From contig OX377202.1 in the NCBI GenBank assembly GCA_947396885.1, positions 85,602,408 to 85,666,407 of the forward strand: a stretch of DNA of 64,000 bases, in the 5' to 3' direction. Position numbers and translations under genes: made by a program. Below, one piece after another: positions 1 through 11,838 of this stretch. Under the pieces are notes generated by a model. The model saw only the letters and a program-made list of their open reading frames with translations. It was not told where the DNA came from and searched no databases. Position 1 is the stretch's first letter; every line of letters begins with the position of its first letter. Source of the stretch: Heligmosomoides polygyrus polygyrus. Its lineage: Eukaryota; Nematoda; Chromadorea; Rhabditida; Heligmosomidae.

Positions 1-247
1 AACCGGGCGGGAATGATCTACGCCATTACACCACCGGCGCCGTTTGATCGAACGCAACATCCACACCTCGTGGGACCGATCAGCACCCACCCGTATCCGG
101 GATGAGCTGGCCGCTGATATCAGCATGGAACCAGTTAAGCTGATGGTCTTGATAGAAACGATTCAAATCACTTTCATTAAGCCTCAAGTGGCTGGTATCG
201 AGGTTGTGAGCTGTCATAACGATGTTTTGTTGCGATCAAAACTTCTA

Positions 248-321
248 GCGCCAGGCGGGACTCGAACCCGCACCTCCCTCTAACCGGGCGGGAATGCTCT
301 ACGCCATTACACCACCGGCGC
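248..321 (-). repeat. tRNA-like sequence (copy 2 of array)
   Basis: Read on the minus strand it has a 7-bp acceptor-type stem (GCGCCGG with CTGGCGC), an A box (TGGTGTAATGG), a T arm with B box (GGTTCGAGTCC) and a nearby TTTT run that could stop RNA polymerase III. The D arm is weak and the anticodon arm closes only over an oversized loop, so no anticodon can be read with confidence. I treat it as a tRNA-derived repeat head, not a working tRNA gene. Confidence 0.7.
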
Positions 322-528
322 CGTTTGATCGAACGCAACATCCACACCTCGTGGGACCGATCAGCACCCACCCGTATCCGGGATGAGCTGGCCGCTGATA
401 TCAGCATGGAACCAGTTAAGCTGATGGTCTTGATAGAAACGATTCAAATCACTTTCATTAAGCCTCAAGTGGCTGGTATCGAGGTTGTGAGCTGTCATAA
501 CGATGTTTTGTTGCGATCAAAACTTCTA

Positions 529-602
529 GCGCCAGGCGGGACTCGAGCCCGCACCTCCCTCTAACCGGGCGGGAATGCTCTACGCCATTACACCACCGGC
601 GC
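529..602 (-). repeat. tRNA-like sequence (copy 3 of array)
   Basis: Same sequence as at 248-321, one 281-bp period further on, with one base change in the T stem (gagcccgc instead of gaacccgc on the plus strand). A partial first copy occupies 1-40. A and B boxes are intact. Confidence 0.68.
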
Positions 603-1107
603 CGTTTGATCGAACGCAACATCCACACCTCGTGGGACCGATCAGCACCCACCCGTATCCGGGATGAGCTGGCCGCTGATATCAGCATGGAACCAGTTAA
701 GCTGATGGTCTTGATAGAAACGATTCAAATCACTTTCATTAAGCCTCAAGTGGCTGGTATCGAGGTTGTGAGCTGTCATAACGATGTTTTGAAAATTCAT
801 AAATCCGCATGGCTTGCTTTACTTTAAAATGCTCTTTGTTTAACGCCTGTAGCATATGCAATAAGATCGATCATTTTCAGTCATTTCTAAACATGATTGC
901 CCCTGACTTGTTCCTTATTACAGAGACATGTCTCTCACAAATGAAGGGTCTGAAGCGTATGTCTGAACGGGGGGAGCGAGTCATATAGGGAGAGTCCTCA
1001 TCCCTTGGTGGGTTTGAAAATGTGTTTATTTTTTGCCAAGTCGTTAAACCCAAGGAGTAGAAGGTCACAATGGATACGGCGCAGAACGCGTTTGGCGATA
1101 TTGTACG

Positions 1108-1290
1108 CCCGCGATGCTTCTGCAGCCAGTGGCTCGGAGCGCAGGAGGGCAGACGGTTGACTCATGCGAGAGAGGTCAGGGGTTTGGTATAGATTTGGGG
1201 GATTCTAACGTTTATACCATTTCAGACGTTTTCTGCGCATTTTTCCAGCGGTGCGTTGTGGTACAATACCGGCCTTATCTTTTGGTCTTT
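1108..1290 (+). repeat. Decayed tRNA-derived SINE (family A)
   Basis: A degenerate tRNA-like head at about 1110-1175 is followed by a tail block (AACGTTTATACC then GACGTTTTCTGCGC) that matches the tail of better copies at 38010-38165 and 35880-36065. The head has lost most box consensus bases. The match rests on the tail block and its spacing. Confidence 0.5.
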
Positions 1291-2046
1291 GGGCGGAAAA
1301 AGCGAAAAAAAAACGCCTTTTCCGCCGCTTTTCTCTAGCGCTCTTCAAATTGAGCGCATTGCAAACTGAATGACATATTCGTGATCAGCACCGAGCCCTC
1401 TTCCCGATGAGCTGAAAATCGCCTAGCGAGCGCCTGAAAAATAGTTCAGTGACCTAATTCCTGCCTGGCGCCGCTGTCCCCTGTGCTCGCGGGAGATAAT
1501 TACACCCACAGCTCCTGAGTAGCTAATGAAGAACGGAGATTTGGCCTATTACAGTCTATTTTCCACCTTATATACAGCAACACATAGTTCTCTGGATTCC
1601 TTAGTATTTCATGATCACAATGATGTACTTTTTCAGAGGATCTAATAATTTAAGTTCTATTATTTTCAGAAAATGTCTCCACTTTGGATGGCTCTAATTT
1701 TAAAATATCAAATTTGCATGTGTTTACATTCATTTGTCCCGTTAAGCGTGATAGCTGAAAATAGTTGCGAAGGTGGACCTTTCAGATTCGAAGTGCTTAG
1801 TGATAATTATACGCTGCCAAAGTTGCCCAAACGACACTTCTTCGCAGTTAGCCACTCACTTTCCCCACTTTTGAAGTGGACACAGAATCGTTTCTTTGAA
1901 GAAAGAAGCATAGGGATTTGGAGGCCCATGCAAACTCCTTATAGTCTTTCATGGGTGAGATTTCAAGTCGGCTAGGAGACATTTTAGCCACTCAGTGACG
2001 CAGCAAGATCACTCCAAATGCTAACTGACTGTCATTTAAAAAAAAT
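1291..2046. other. Intergenic stretch without a recognisable gene
   Basis: Holds a short hairpin at 1294-1328 (GGCGGAAAA against TTTTCCGCC) and low-complexity AT-rich DNA. A segment around 1783-1975 is related to 4180-4330 (shared CGCTGCCAAAGTTGCC and ACGACACTT-type blocks), so it is an old repeat. The 100-residue open frame at 1673 has no recognisable domain and is not called. Confidence 0.6.
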
Positions 2047-2049
2047 CAA

Positions 2050-3420
2050 AAAATGGAAAAATAGCCTACCAGTGCACTCACCGTTTAAAACTAACTCGAA
2101 CGGTGGTTCAATTTCAATTTTTCGTTCACCCGCACCAGTTTACTGCGAGTCAAATGCCCAATAGCCCTGGTGCGGCCGCAGATTAGTTGGCGAGTCCGTC
2201 CCGTCGCTCGCCCTTGTGACCCCTCTCGCCATCTGAGGACGCCGTAAATCGCCTAACCAGGGTCCTCACACTTCTGTTGTCGCGGCGTTTTATTGATCCT
2301 CCCAAATACCGCGGTGCGGTCCCCGATCGAGTTTTGAGCGTATCTTTGCTCCTCTACTTACATACATGAATTTTCACAGATTCTTTGTGGACTATTTTTT
2401 ATAGCTAACTTTTTAATTTGTATTCTTTGGGCGTGCGTGCTGGTAGGCTTTTGGGCTTGGCTCGCATCGAGGAGCCAAGTAACGTGGAAGTCGTGTGCGT
2501 GGCTCAACCGAAGGAAGGTTTAAGTTCTTTTTTTTCGATTCAACGTTTCACATAGAGTAAACAACACCTTCCCGTTCACCACCAACCAGAATTTTATCCC
2601 CTCCTATTCTTATGCGCACAGGATATATGCTCCTAAATAGCTAGCTTTTTAATTCGGATGTATACTCCTAAAACCTGACTCGATCTAATTTAAACCTACT
2701 TACGGATAGATAATATCACATAGTTCTTTCCACTTCCTAGTTTTCGGTATAATTGCCTAGAGAAAGATCCGATAGCGTCCACTAGCTCAAAAATTCATCC
2801 ACGAAAAACGCTAACGCCTTGGCTGAGGACACATTATATAACTCACCGTAAGTACCTGACTTGAGGTGATTATGAAGGAACGAGGCCGTCCTGAATTTGT
2901 AGCGTCCAAAACAGCCTTCATCTCTGCGCTGAGAAGCCACCCAGTACCCCTCAACTTTAGGGTACTGGATGGCCCGCCCCCTCCGCGCGAATTGGGAGGG
3001 GATGGGGGTGTCAAATAAGACACCTTGGCGCTCACCGGGATGGACACAGAACACCCCCGGGCGCAGTGCACCTGCTGGCCACGGCGCCCCTACGGGGAGC
3101 GGTGGAGGATTCGAACTTGAGGCCCTCCACACACGGGTACCGCCCGACAACAGCAAACACCCGCCCCGCGCCATCCGGCGGCATCGAGCGTCGGTCGATC
3201 GATGCTACTATGCATCGAGCGCCGGTCGATCGATGCTACTAGAGGCAATCGTGTGGGCCACGTCGCATTCGCCGCGGGCTGGAAGTCACGCACAACGCGG
3301 CGTCGCGCGGTGCGACCCTGGTGCTAGGCCGCCGTATTGCAAACAACATCGCTTAGAAGACCTTCTAAGGAATTCAGAGGAAGCAGTCATCCTACAGGCA
3401 CATGTAGCACAGTGTTCCGA
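2050..3420. repeat. IR1 left arm of a ~10-kb inverted repeat
   Basis: This arm is the reverse complement of about 8036-8974 plus 11852-12225. Identity is very high: across roughly 180 bases at 2810-2995 I see a single difference from the right arm. The outer end reads TAGCCTACCAGTGCA, mirrored near 12200. The left arm has lost about 35 bp near 3390 relative to the right arm. The right arm has lost about 70 bp that hold the tRNA B box (left 3060-3130). The undisturbed target of the LINE that sits in the right arm is at about 2424-2436. Frames inside (for example 2782-3174 and its mirror 8282-8614) have no domains I can name. Confidence 0.9.
3098..3182 (-). repeat. tRNA-like sequence inside IR1 left arm
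   Basis: On the minus strand an A-box-like TGGCGCGGGGC is followed about 60 bases later by a good B box (GTTCGAATCC). It is intact only in the left arm; the matching right-arm stretch has lost the B box in a deletion. It is probably another tRNA-derived repeat head. Confidence 0.5.
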
Positions 3421-3462
3421 TCAGACGATCATGACGCTTAACTAAAAAAGAGCCAATAGACA

Positions 3463-3517
3463 TTTCGAAGTGTTCGTAGTTGAGGGGGAAAAGCCCTCAA
3501 CTACGAACACTTCGAAA
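3463..3517. repeat. Perfect 24-bp hairpin, 7-base loop
   Basis: Arms 3463-3486 and 3494-3517 are perfect reverse complements separated by GGAAAAG. It lies just inside the inner end of the IR1 left arm, in non-coding DNA. Nothing suggests a bacterial-type terminator in this eukaryotic context. Confidence 0.9.
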
Positions 3518-3651
3518 AGTCGGAAATTTCGTACTGCGACAGATTCGGTTTCTAGCCACTCCTCAAAGAGAACTATGGCAGTAAAATGATGAAAAATAGA
3601 ACGCTATGATATTCGGCTGAAAGTGTTACAAAGAGGCTTTATTATATATAT

Positions 3652-3694
<43 letters not shown>

Positions 3695-5134
3695 TCTCAA
3701 CGAAATCTCAAATTTTTAAGTCATGCCAATTAGTTAAAATCACATGAAAAGGCGGAGGAGAAAATGAGTTCATCCAAGAAGACTAGTGCAATCCAACGTT
3801 TCTGTATTGTGTTCAGGAGTCACCTCAGCACCGCTGGGTTTCGCACCCAAGTGCAACGTAGGAGATCCGAGCGGAATCAATCAATTGGGCTAGGATCAGT
3901 CGCAAATCTCTACTACTCAGAAACGTCGAAAATATTCATTACTCTGTAACCAAACACTTTTGCATCATTGAAAAGCTTGCAAAGAGCTTGGAATGGGTGT
4001 TACAATCATTTCGAATCGTCAATTGCCCAACAGCCCGATAGATTAGTTCGGGAGTCAACTACCTTCCAAATTGCGGACTTCGAACGCCTCTAATTTTGCA
4101 GCTGTGAGTTTCTGGTTACTTATACTCATTAAATAGGTTGAGCGAATTGAATAGAACCGTGCAGCGGAGAGAAAACTTTCAGACTTCAACCATACAGCGC
4201 CTATGCGCTGCCAAAGTTGCCAACATGACACTTTTTGGCGGTGGGCAGCATTTTTTCCTACAACTTAAATACACTTAGTCTAATCCTCTTGGAGAGCAAA
4301 ACATGCAGGTTTGAAACTCCTGGAGAACTCCTTGCTGCCTTCCACATGCAGAGTGTCGGCTAGGTTTTAGGAGGTTTCTACTCATAAATAATTGGCCTTA
4401 AACTCACTCAAAAAGCTTAGTGCGATTTAAAAATTTGGTCCAATTTGTCAAGGCCGTTTTCACAAACGTTCTCCAATTGATTCTGAACTGAATGGTGTCT
4501 CGATATCAATTTTCCGTTCGTTTAAGCTACTTTGCCATGGCTCACAGATTCCATCGTTTGCATCGAGAGGTAGATTGGATCGAGGAGAGCAGATCCCAGC
4601 GCTCGCCTCGACTGACCCCTCGTGACCTTCCGCGGCTCTCCACGTGTCGTATATCGCCTTAGTACACTCTTCACACCTCCAGCGCCGCGGCATATCACTG
4701 ATCATCCCGGATACACTAGAAGTAAAACGCTTGGCGTTTTTTTGATCAGAAATTGCTTACCGCCGATCTGCACTCTCTAGCTAATACTTCCGAGTCGCCT
4801 CCTCCTTCATGCCGCACATTTGGCAGGTTCAGACGAATTTATTCCAATAGAACGGCAGAAATTAGGGTCAGAATACACGCAAAACGTAAACGCACATAAT
4901 ACGATAAAGACATCTAAAAAACGAAAGACACGATGAGCAGTTTGGAAAGCGTTTTATGCATGATGACTTTTGTACAGGGCATTACCCTATCATATTGAAC
5001 ACCTTCGTAAATGGTGGACTGTTTTGCCGCTTTTGTGGAATACGCCGTGCATAAAATTTCATGCAATACATATGCAATACAATATGGGATATACAAAAAA
5101 GAGCAGTGCAAGGGGAAATAACTACTTAAAGAAA
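3518..5134. other. IR1 loop, non-coding part with microsatellite and old repeat
   Basis: A (TTTA)n microsatellite occupies about 3645-3695. The stretch 4180-4720 is a diverged relative of 1783-2330, sharing blocks in the same order, so the two are old copies of one repeat. No gene is recognisable. Confidence 0.6.
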
Positions 5135-6310
5135 TTACTTCGTTTCCACAATATTTCCACCATCTGCTTCAAGAACCGTCTCCATTCGCCAGCAGATGCC
5201 GTCTATGTATCTTGAGCAACACTCTGGCGTGAGTGACTTCCAGTAGATTAAAGCAGCGTTTTTTAATTCATCCAACGTTCGCACGTTTTGTTTTCTAAAT
5301 TACTGTATTTTGTATTAAAGTAAAAACGAAGACTCCAAGCTAACCTTATAAAAGTCTTCATAGTTCCCCAGACTAATTCAATAGGGTTTAAGTCTGGAGA
5401 CTCAGGAGGCCATTCCATTGTCTCCACTCCCCAATCCTTCATCCAACCTCTTGTATAGGCGCTCTTGTGTGCTGGTGCGTTGTCCTGCACAAGTCTAGCG
5501 AGGCCTATAGTACTTTTTTTTAAACAGTGGAGGAATCTTTACACTTGGTAAAAACTGACCACCAAATTTGTCCTCAACGCTCTCTATATAAGAGGCTTCC
5601 AAAATTTCACAGTACAACTTGCTGTCCATTCGGATAGCACCAGAGAAAAAAATCAATCTTCCCTCTCCTTGATATTCCTCCCCATAGATGAAGCTTCGCA
5701 GGGTGCTTCGCTCTGTTTCGGAATCGCGCTGCACGATCGCCCTTCTTCGTGTAGCAATGTTTCACCGAGCAATCTACTAAAGAAGACTGGTTTTGCAACA
5801 TGTCGGCATTTTTAAAGTGGTTTAAGAGGACACGTACTTTGAAGTGTTGTTTCGTCAGTGAAAATACAGTTGCTAAACGTCTCTTCATTTTCAATTTTTT
5901 CATCGGAAAAGTCCTTTCGCTTTTCTTTGTTCACATCTTGTATAAGGTGGCAATACTTCGTGTTAGCTCGAAGATACCCCATCCGACGTCTAATCCGCTT
6001 CACTTGGGTTAGACTGATCTTAATATCCCTTGCTCCAAGTTCCCTGGCTATATGTGCAGTAGAAGTACAGCTATCAGCTGAGTAGTGATTTCTGATTTTC
6101 CTTCTATTATGAGCATGTGATCTAAAACAGAATGTTCACTGTTAAACGAGGTCATTGTTATGCTACGAACCGTGTAGTGCCCGAGGATGATACTCAATCC
6201 TTCTAGATGGCGTAGTACTTGAATTGAACTTAACGATGAAGCGTCGTAAAGTCTGATAGGAAACATCTCCTCCTGCCTACAAGTATTGATAAAGATTCTA
6301 AAAAACAAAA
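5135..6310 (-). pseudogene. Tc1/mariner-family transposase remnant with a spliceosomal intron
   Basis: Minus-strand fragments in several frames together show a Tc1-type transposase, a cut-and-paste enzyme that works in the nucleus. Visible are a basic pre-catalytic region (KRIRRRMGYLRANTKYCHL), the first catalytic aspartate (FTDET), the second (QDNAPAHKS) and the third acidic residue with its family context (ESPDLNPIE), spaced as in a DD34E enzyme. Frameshifts separate the pieces at about 5812, 5607 and 5495. A 50-nt GT-AG intron at 5295-5344 fits: removing it rejoins the frame just before the C-terminal LDELKNA region. The stop lies at 5135. The element sits in the IR1 loop next to the BEN gene. 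I did not find its terminal repeats. Confidence 0.85.
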
Positions 6311-6636
6311 AACGGTTTAAAAATACCTCTCTTAGTCGTCTTAGGATGTCATAGTAGTACGTCCTTTCGAACGCATGCTCACAATTATACTAAGATAATC
6401 GTGAAGAGTCATAGCAGTGTTGTAGTACGGACGGATAATACGCAATGATCTTCGTGCTGACCTCGTCGGCTAGCATACAATGCGGGAACCCACCCTTGTT
6501 AAGATGAGGTCGAGCGAAAGAACCTAAGGAGCTGAACATAGGAATTGGTGTCATGACCTTACGGTATCAACCTGCCGGAGCATAACATACTGCTATTAGT
6601 GCTCATCTGCTCTCATCTGTCCAGACTGTCTACACC
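6311..6636. other. Intergenic stretch upstream of the BEN gene
   Basis: No gene or repeat recognised. A pyrimidine-rich TCTGTCCAG at about 6616-6624 lies 12 bases upstream of the ATG at 6637 and could be a trans-splice acceptor. This is an inference from position only. Confidence 0.4.
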
Positions 6637-7791
6637 ATGGCTGAGCGTTTCGCGATTGTATATTTTCTCCGTGCGAAGAATGCAGACATTCTGCCATTAT
6701 CATCTATTCACGGAGATTGTGCAGTTAAAGAAACCCGCAGGGTGACATGGCATGACAAAGCCTATTCTGCTAAGGTAACTTTCAGTGTATTTCTTAATGA
6801 TGTAACTATATCTCTATAACATAACGAATATTTTGATGATTCAGATAGTCTTTGTTGGACCGAAGAAAGTTTGTGAAAGGAAGTTAAAAGATGTTTCTGT
6901 AAACGGCGAGCTCCCGCCGCCTGTATTTGACATAGAGGACCGCCGTGAGGTGGAGACTCCGAGAATCTCTGCAGATAGGTACACTTAGCCAGTAGAATGT
7001 AGCCGACATCCATGTGGTGCTGTTCTTTCATTTCGTTTCCAGCAATTTCATTTTTAGCTGTTCATGCTGCTTTCAATGCAGAGCTCACAACGAAAAAAGA
7101 TCTATGGAGATCATGGAGAGGCTGAGGCTGTTGAAGCTCAGCGTTCCAACTAAGGCCTCCATAAGAGAAGTGAGGGACGCTCAAGAAAGGACCGACAATG
7201 AAGTAGCAAAAATCGTACCTTTGCTCGGTCTAGTGCTGCGGAGGCTTCCTGAAGGAGCGGCTAAGAAAAGTGTTTAAATCAAGTTTATGAAGAAATAGTT
7301 GCCTGTTCCTCTGATCGTACGTGTAAACTCAATTCTAGGCCCTAATTACTGCTTGCTATCAAAGCAGAAAGTGGCCAGCATCCGCACACTTCGCGGAGAT
7401 GATATGCGAAAGTTTGCGTTAGACCTTGAAAGAGAGGTTTACGCGGACTACCCTTCTCAACTTTTTTTGAAGATAGAGGAGAGACACGATTCCGCCGATA
7501 GAGTGGAATTTATAAGAGAAGTAAGCGGGTTACCCATTCACGTGAACATATTAGAATCTCTCACGTTTTCAGTGTGTTATGATGTTCTATGCAGTACCAG
7601 AGGAGGCTGAAAGGACTACCTGGAACACAGTTCGTAACTGCCTCAACGCTAGAGTCCGTAGAAATAAGAACAAGCGGAGAAAGACACCGCAATATGGAGG
7701 AGAATCAAGATCCCTAACCTTCAGTTCCCCTCAAAGGAGCTCTGAGACCTCACACATTGATAATTTGTATGACTTGTATGATTTCGAATAA
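6637..7791 (+). CDS. BEN-domain protein, five exons, intact
   Basis: Exons 6637-6774, 6845-6978, 7082-7269, 7339-7520 and 7573-7791 join through GT-AG introns of 70, 103, 69 and 52 nt. Phases match at every junction and the coding length of 861 nt gives 286 residues with no internal stop. The start is in a good context (CACCATGG). The N-terminal 45 residues have a hydrophobic pattern (RFAIVYFLRA) like the N-terminal module of many BEN proteins. Exon 3 is helical and charged. Exons 4-5 carry the BEN-like core: RKFALDLEREVY, then a Trp-containing WNTVRNCLNARVRR helix, then a basic tail. BEN domains bind DNA or chromatin proteins, so a nuclear role is expected. The gene lies in the loop of the young inverted repeat IR1 and may be either trapped or carried. 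The gene model is firmer than the domain call. Confidence 0.72.
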
Positions 7792-8035
7792 TTTATAATG
7801 TGCTTAGTGTTTAAAAGATAGTTTGTATTTTGGTGCACCTGCGTCAAGAAGAAACAGATTGTGGCGTGTTGTCGTCAGCTCTGAGGAGCTAAACAAATTG
7901 CGTGAAAGTAGAAGCAATTAAATGGTGGTCTTATTGCGATGGTGCATAGCCGTGTAGCGTGGGGCATACTCCAGAGAACTTGGAGGGTAGCTCTCTCCAA
8001 TAAACAGTGCCCATATTGAATGTCACTATTTCCCT
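7792..8035. other. 3' flank of the BEN gene
   Basis: Non-coding. An AATAAA-type polyadenylation signal occurs at about 7998-8003 (CCAATAAACAG), about 200 bases after the BEN stop codon. The inner boundary of the IR1 right arm is near 8036. Confidence 0.5.
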
Positions 8036-8961
8036 TGGAACACTGCGCTACATGTGATTGTAGGAAGATCAGCCAGGTCGTTGCACAGCTGGTAATGATG
8101 ACTGCTTCCTCTGAATTCTTAGAAGGCCTTCTAAGCGATGTTGTTTGCAATACGGCGGCCTAGCACCAGGGTCGCACCGCGCGACGCCGCGTTGTGCGCG
8201 ACTTCCAGCCCGCGGCGAATACGACGCGGCCCACACGGTTGCCTCTAGTAGCATCGATCGACCGGCGCTGGATGTCGCCGGATGGCGCGGGGCGGGTGTT
8301 CGCTGTTGTCGGGCGGTACCTGTGTGTGGAGGGCCCCGGGGGTGTTCTGTGTCCATCCCGGTGAGCGCCAAGGTGTCTTATTTGACACCCCCATCCCCTC
8401 CCAATTCGCGCGGAGGCGGCGGGCCATCCAGTACCCTAAAGTTGAGGGGTACTGGGTGGCTTCTCAGCGCAGAGATGAAGGCTGTTTTGGACGCTACAAA
8501 TTCAGGACGGCCTCGTTCCTTCATAATCACCTCAAGTCAGGTACTTACGGTGAGTTATATAATGTGTCCTCAGCCAAGGCGTTAGCGTTTTTCGTGGATG
8601 AATTTTTGAGCTAGTGGACGCTATCGGATCTTTCTCTAGGCAATTATACCGAAAACTAGGAAGTGGAAAGAACTATGTGATATTATCTATCCTTAAGTAG
8701 GTTTAAATTAGATCGAGTCAGGTTTTAGGAGTATACATCCGAATTAAAAAGCTAGCTATTTAGGAGCATATATCCTGTGCGCATAAGAATAGGAGGGGAC
8801 AAAATTCTGGTTGGTGGTGAACGGGAAGGTGTTGTTTACTCTATGTGAAACGTTGAATCGAAGAAAAAGAACTTAAACCTTCCTTCGGTTGAGCCACGCA
8901 CACGACTTCCACGTTACTTGGCTCCTCGATGCGAGCCAAGCCCAAAAGCCTACCAGCACGC

Positions 8962-8974
8962 ACGCCCAAAAAAT
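8962..8974. repeat. 13-bp target-site duplication, LINE 3' side
   Basis: ACGCCCAAAAAAT at 8962-8974 recurs at 11839-11851. The undisturbed target in the IR1 left arm reads, in reverse complement, ACGCCCAAAGAAT with one base different. This defines the LINE limits exactly. Confidence 0.93.
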
Positions 8975-11838
8975 CACCTGTATCACCTGTCACCTGTCGT
9001 CCCGTTGATCATCGAGTTGCTCGAGCGGGTGCCAGCAGCGTCTCCATTCGTCCCTGTCGCGTGCCAGAGTGGTCCAATGGATCCTCCTCGCTCGAGGGAC
9101 ACGAAGAGCGTCATATCGGTCGTTCAGGGCTTTAACGAAGAAGTCCGACCAACGCGTTGGTGGGCGTCCTGGTGTTCTTTTGACATCCCGCGGAATCCAG
9201 TCGGTGATGGCTCTCGTCCAGCGGGTGTCTGCGAAGCGCATTACGTAGCCGGCCCACCTAATTTTCGACAACTTGGCCCATGCGACAGCGTCTCTAATCT
9301 TCGAGCGTCGGCGAAGCTCGGAACTCCGGACGCCTTCTCTCACTTGCGTGAGTCGTTTCACTCCGAGCATCGTCCTCTCGATTCCACGCTGCGCGACGCT
9401 GATCGCGTGTTCATCCTGCTTTCGTATAGCCCAGGTCTCTGAGGCGTATGTTAGGGCAGGAAGAACAGTGGAGTCGAATAGGTGGGCACGGAGTCGAACG
9501 TTCTTCGTCTTCTTCGCGACTTCTTCGACGCTCTTGAAAGCTCCCCAAGCCGCTCTTTTCCTCCTGCTCAGCTCTGGTGCTAGGTCGTTGGCCATGTTGA
9601 CTTCGCGACCCAGATACACATAGCTGAAGCATTCGGAGATGTTCGTTCCGTTGAGCGAGAATGGGGCATCAGAAACCCATCCGTTCCTCATGAACATCGT
9701 CTTCGTAAGATTCAGCTGCAGTCCAACGTTCCCACATACACGATCGAAGTCGGCCAGCATTCGCTCCGCCTGGCTGATGCTCGGCGTTATGAGCACGATG
9801 TCGTCAGCGAAGCGAAGATGATGTAGTTGCCGGCCGTCGACCTTCACTCCCATGTCTTCCCATTCTAGTTCGCGCATGACGTTTTCGAGAGTGGCGCTGA
9901 AGAGCTTCGGGGATATGGTATCCCCTTGCCGAACCCCTCTCTTCACGTCGACGACGACGTCGTTGTAGAATGGTGAGATCTTGGTCGTGAATCCACTGTA
10001 CAGCTCTCGAAGGACTCTGATGTACTGAGTAGGAACGCCCTGAGTGAGCAGGGCTTCGATGACCGCTTCAGTTTCGACAGAGTCGAATGCCTTCTTCAGG
10101 TCGATGAACGTAAGGCACAGCGGCAGCTTGTACTCTCGCGACACTTCGATGAGCTTCGTAATGGTGTGTATGTGGTCGATCGTGCTGAATCCTCTCCGAA
10201 ATCCTGCTTGCTCGCATGGCTGTCCTTCGTCCAGCGTTCTGCTAATCCTATTCAGGATAACTCGAGTGAACAGCTTGTAGACTACGGACAGCAGGCAGAT
10301 CGGGCGATAGTTGCCAATGTCGTGCAGGTCTCCCTTCTTGTACAGCAAGACGGTTCTGCTGGTCTTCCACTGAGATGGAACCTTGCACTCCGACAGGTAA
10401 CGTGTGAAGAGCCGCGCCAGGGTGTTGATGAGCGTAGGCGGGAGGTTCTTCAGGTGTTCGGGTCTGATCCTGTCGGGACCGGGTGCTGTGCGTTTCTTCA
10501 CCGACGAGATGGCGTGTCGGATCTCGGAAGGGAGAACAGAGGGGACGACGAATCCATCCTGCGGAAGATGGCATGGGGGCAGGTGGACGTGGCTATCGAA
10601 GAGATCGGAGTAGAAGTCGTGGATGACCCTCTCCATGGTCCTTCTGGAAGAGGTGACGGTTCCGTCGGGACGTCGGAGAGCTGTCATCTTGGTCTTGAAG
10701 TTGGCGAAGTTCCGGCGGGCATTGCGGATGCTCAACCCTGCCTCTGCAGCTTCAGCCAACACTTCCGCCCTTCTCTCCTTAAGATCCTCCTTTATCGCCT
10801 CTCTGCATAGCTTCGCAAGCTCGGACGTCAGTTGGTAGTTGCCTGACGCTCGTGCTGCTCCACGCTGGCGTATCAGCTCGAGAGTTTCCGGAGACAGACG
10901 TCTCTTGGTGGTCTTCAAGCTCTCGGCTCCCTTAGCACTATCGTGGAGATGGTGCACGAAGCGGTCGTATTCCTCGTCGACGTTGTCCATGACGGCATCT
11001 TCCCAAAGGCCGGCAAGAGAGGTGTAGAGGTCCCAGTTGATGGTCGTTCTGGGACTCCTCTTCCTGAACTTCGCGGCCTTCTCTCCTTGACGCGAAAAGC
11101 GGAACCTTGCGCGAAGGAGGCGGTGGTCTGATCCCGTGTAGAACTTGGGGACAACGGAGACGTCGGTCAGGGAATATTTGCGGTTGAAGATGATGTGGTC
11201 GATCTCGTTGTGGAACTGGCCACCGGGAGATTCCCAGGTCCATCGTAGGGAGGGAGGCTTCTGGAACTGCGAGTTTCCATGGATGGTCTTGGTCGACATG
11301 ATAAACTCAGACAGCCTTTCACCTTGCTCGTTCCACTCCAAACCGTGGGTTCCGATGTGAAGTTCTTCCGGCGACCTTCGCGGTCCGATTTTGGCGTTGA
11401 AGTCGCCGACGATCACCTTGTAGAAGGTGTGATCTTCCTTATAGAACTTCTCCAGCTCCACGTAGAAGGCCTCGACGTCTTCGTCGTCGTAGTCGGATGT
11501 TGGGGCATACGCGACGAATACAGTCAAAGCTGGCACGGAACCACATCGCTTCAGTCGCAGACGTCCGATTCGGCTTGTCAGAGACTCGTACGAATCGATG
11601 TTCATGGCCAAGTGCGTGTTGACGAGGACACCAACGCCGCCTACTCCCCTGCTGTCGCATGTTCCGAGGAACAGTTCTTCTCCGGAGTCGTAGGCGGCGT
11701 GCAGGGGGTGGTGTCTTCTCGTCTCGGTCAGTCCGATGACGTCGTACTTGATCTTCCTGGCTTGCATCATCAGGTCCTCGACGGATGCTTCCGACGCAAG
11801 CGTGCGGGCGTTGTAAGTACAGATCGTTGTAAGTACAG
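8975..11838 (-). mobile_element. RTE-type non-LTR retrotransposon (LINE)
   Basis: A 2,864-bp insertion bounded by the 13-bp duplication. The 3' end (left) consists of short CAGGTGA-type repeats, and the stop codon lies only about 15 bases from it; very short 3' tails of this kind are typical of RTE elements. The 5' end (right) has a 15-base block (TCTGTACTTACAACG) in direct duplicate and appears slightly truncated, since no ATG lies between it and the endonuclease domain. Confidence 0.93.

Larger units (their letters stand above)
1..795. repeat. Tandem array, 281-bp units headed by a tRNA-like sequence
   Basis: Nearly identical units repeat every 281 bp (the ends of the tRNA-like part fall at 40, 321 and 602). 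The array runs off the left edge of the window, so its full length is unknown. Each unit holds a minus-strand tRNA-like sequence followed by a 205-bp body. The last unit stops at about 791, where sequence changes abruptly. A single divergent unit, rearranged as an inverted pair, lies at 55247-55612, and a decayed head lies at 42750-42843. The open frames through the units are by-products of the repetition and not genes. Confidence 0.93.

Noticed and set aside
248..321. Functional tRNA gene
   Set aside because: Boxes and acceptor stem are present, but the D and anticodon arms do not fold normally and no anticodon is readable.
2782..3174. 130-codon frame in the IR1 left arm, repeated at 8282-8614
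   Set aside because: It recurs because the arms are copies, changes length with arm indels and has no recognisable domain.
10166..10810. 214-codon plus-strand frame
   Set aside because: Antisense to the LINE reverse transcriptase; a shadow of its codon bias.
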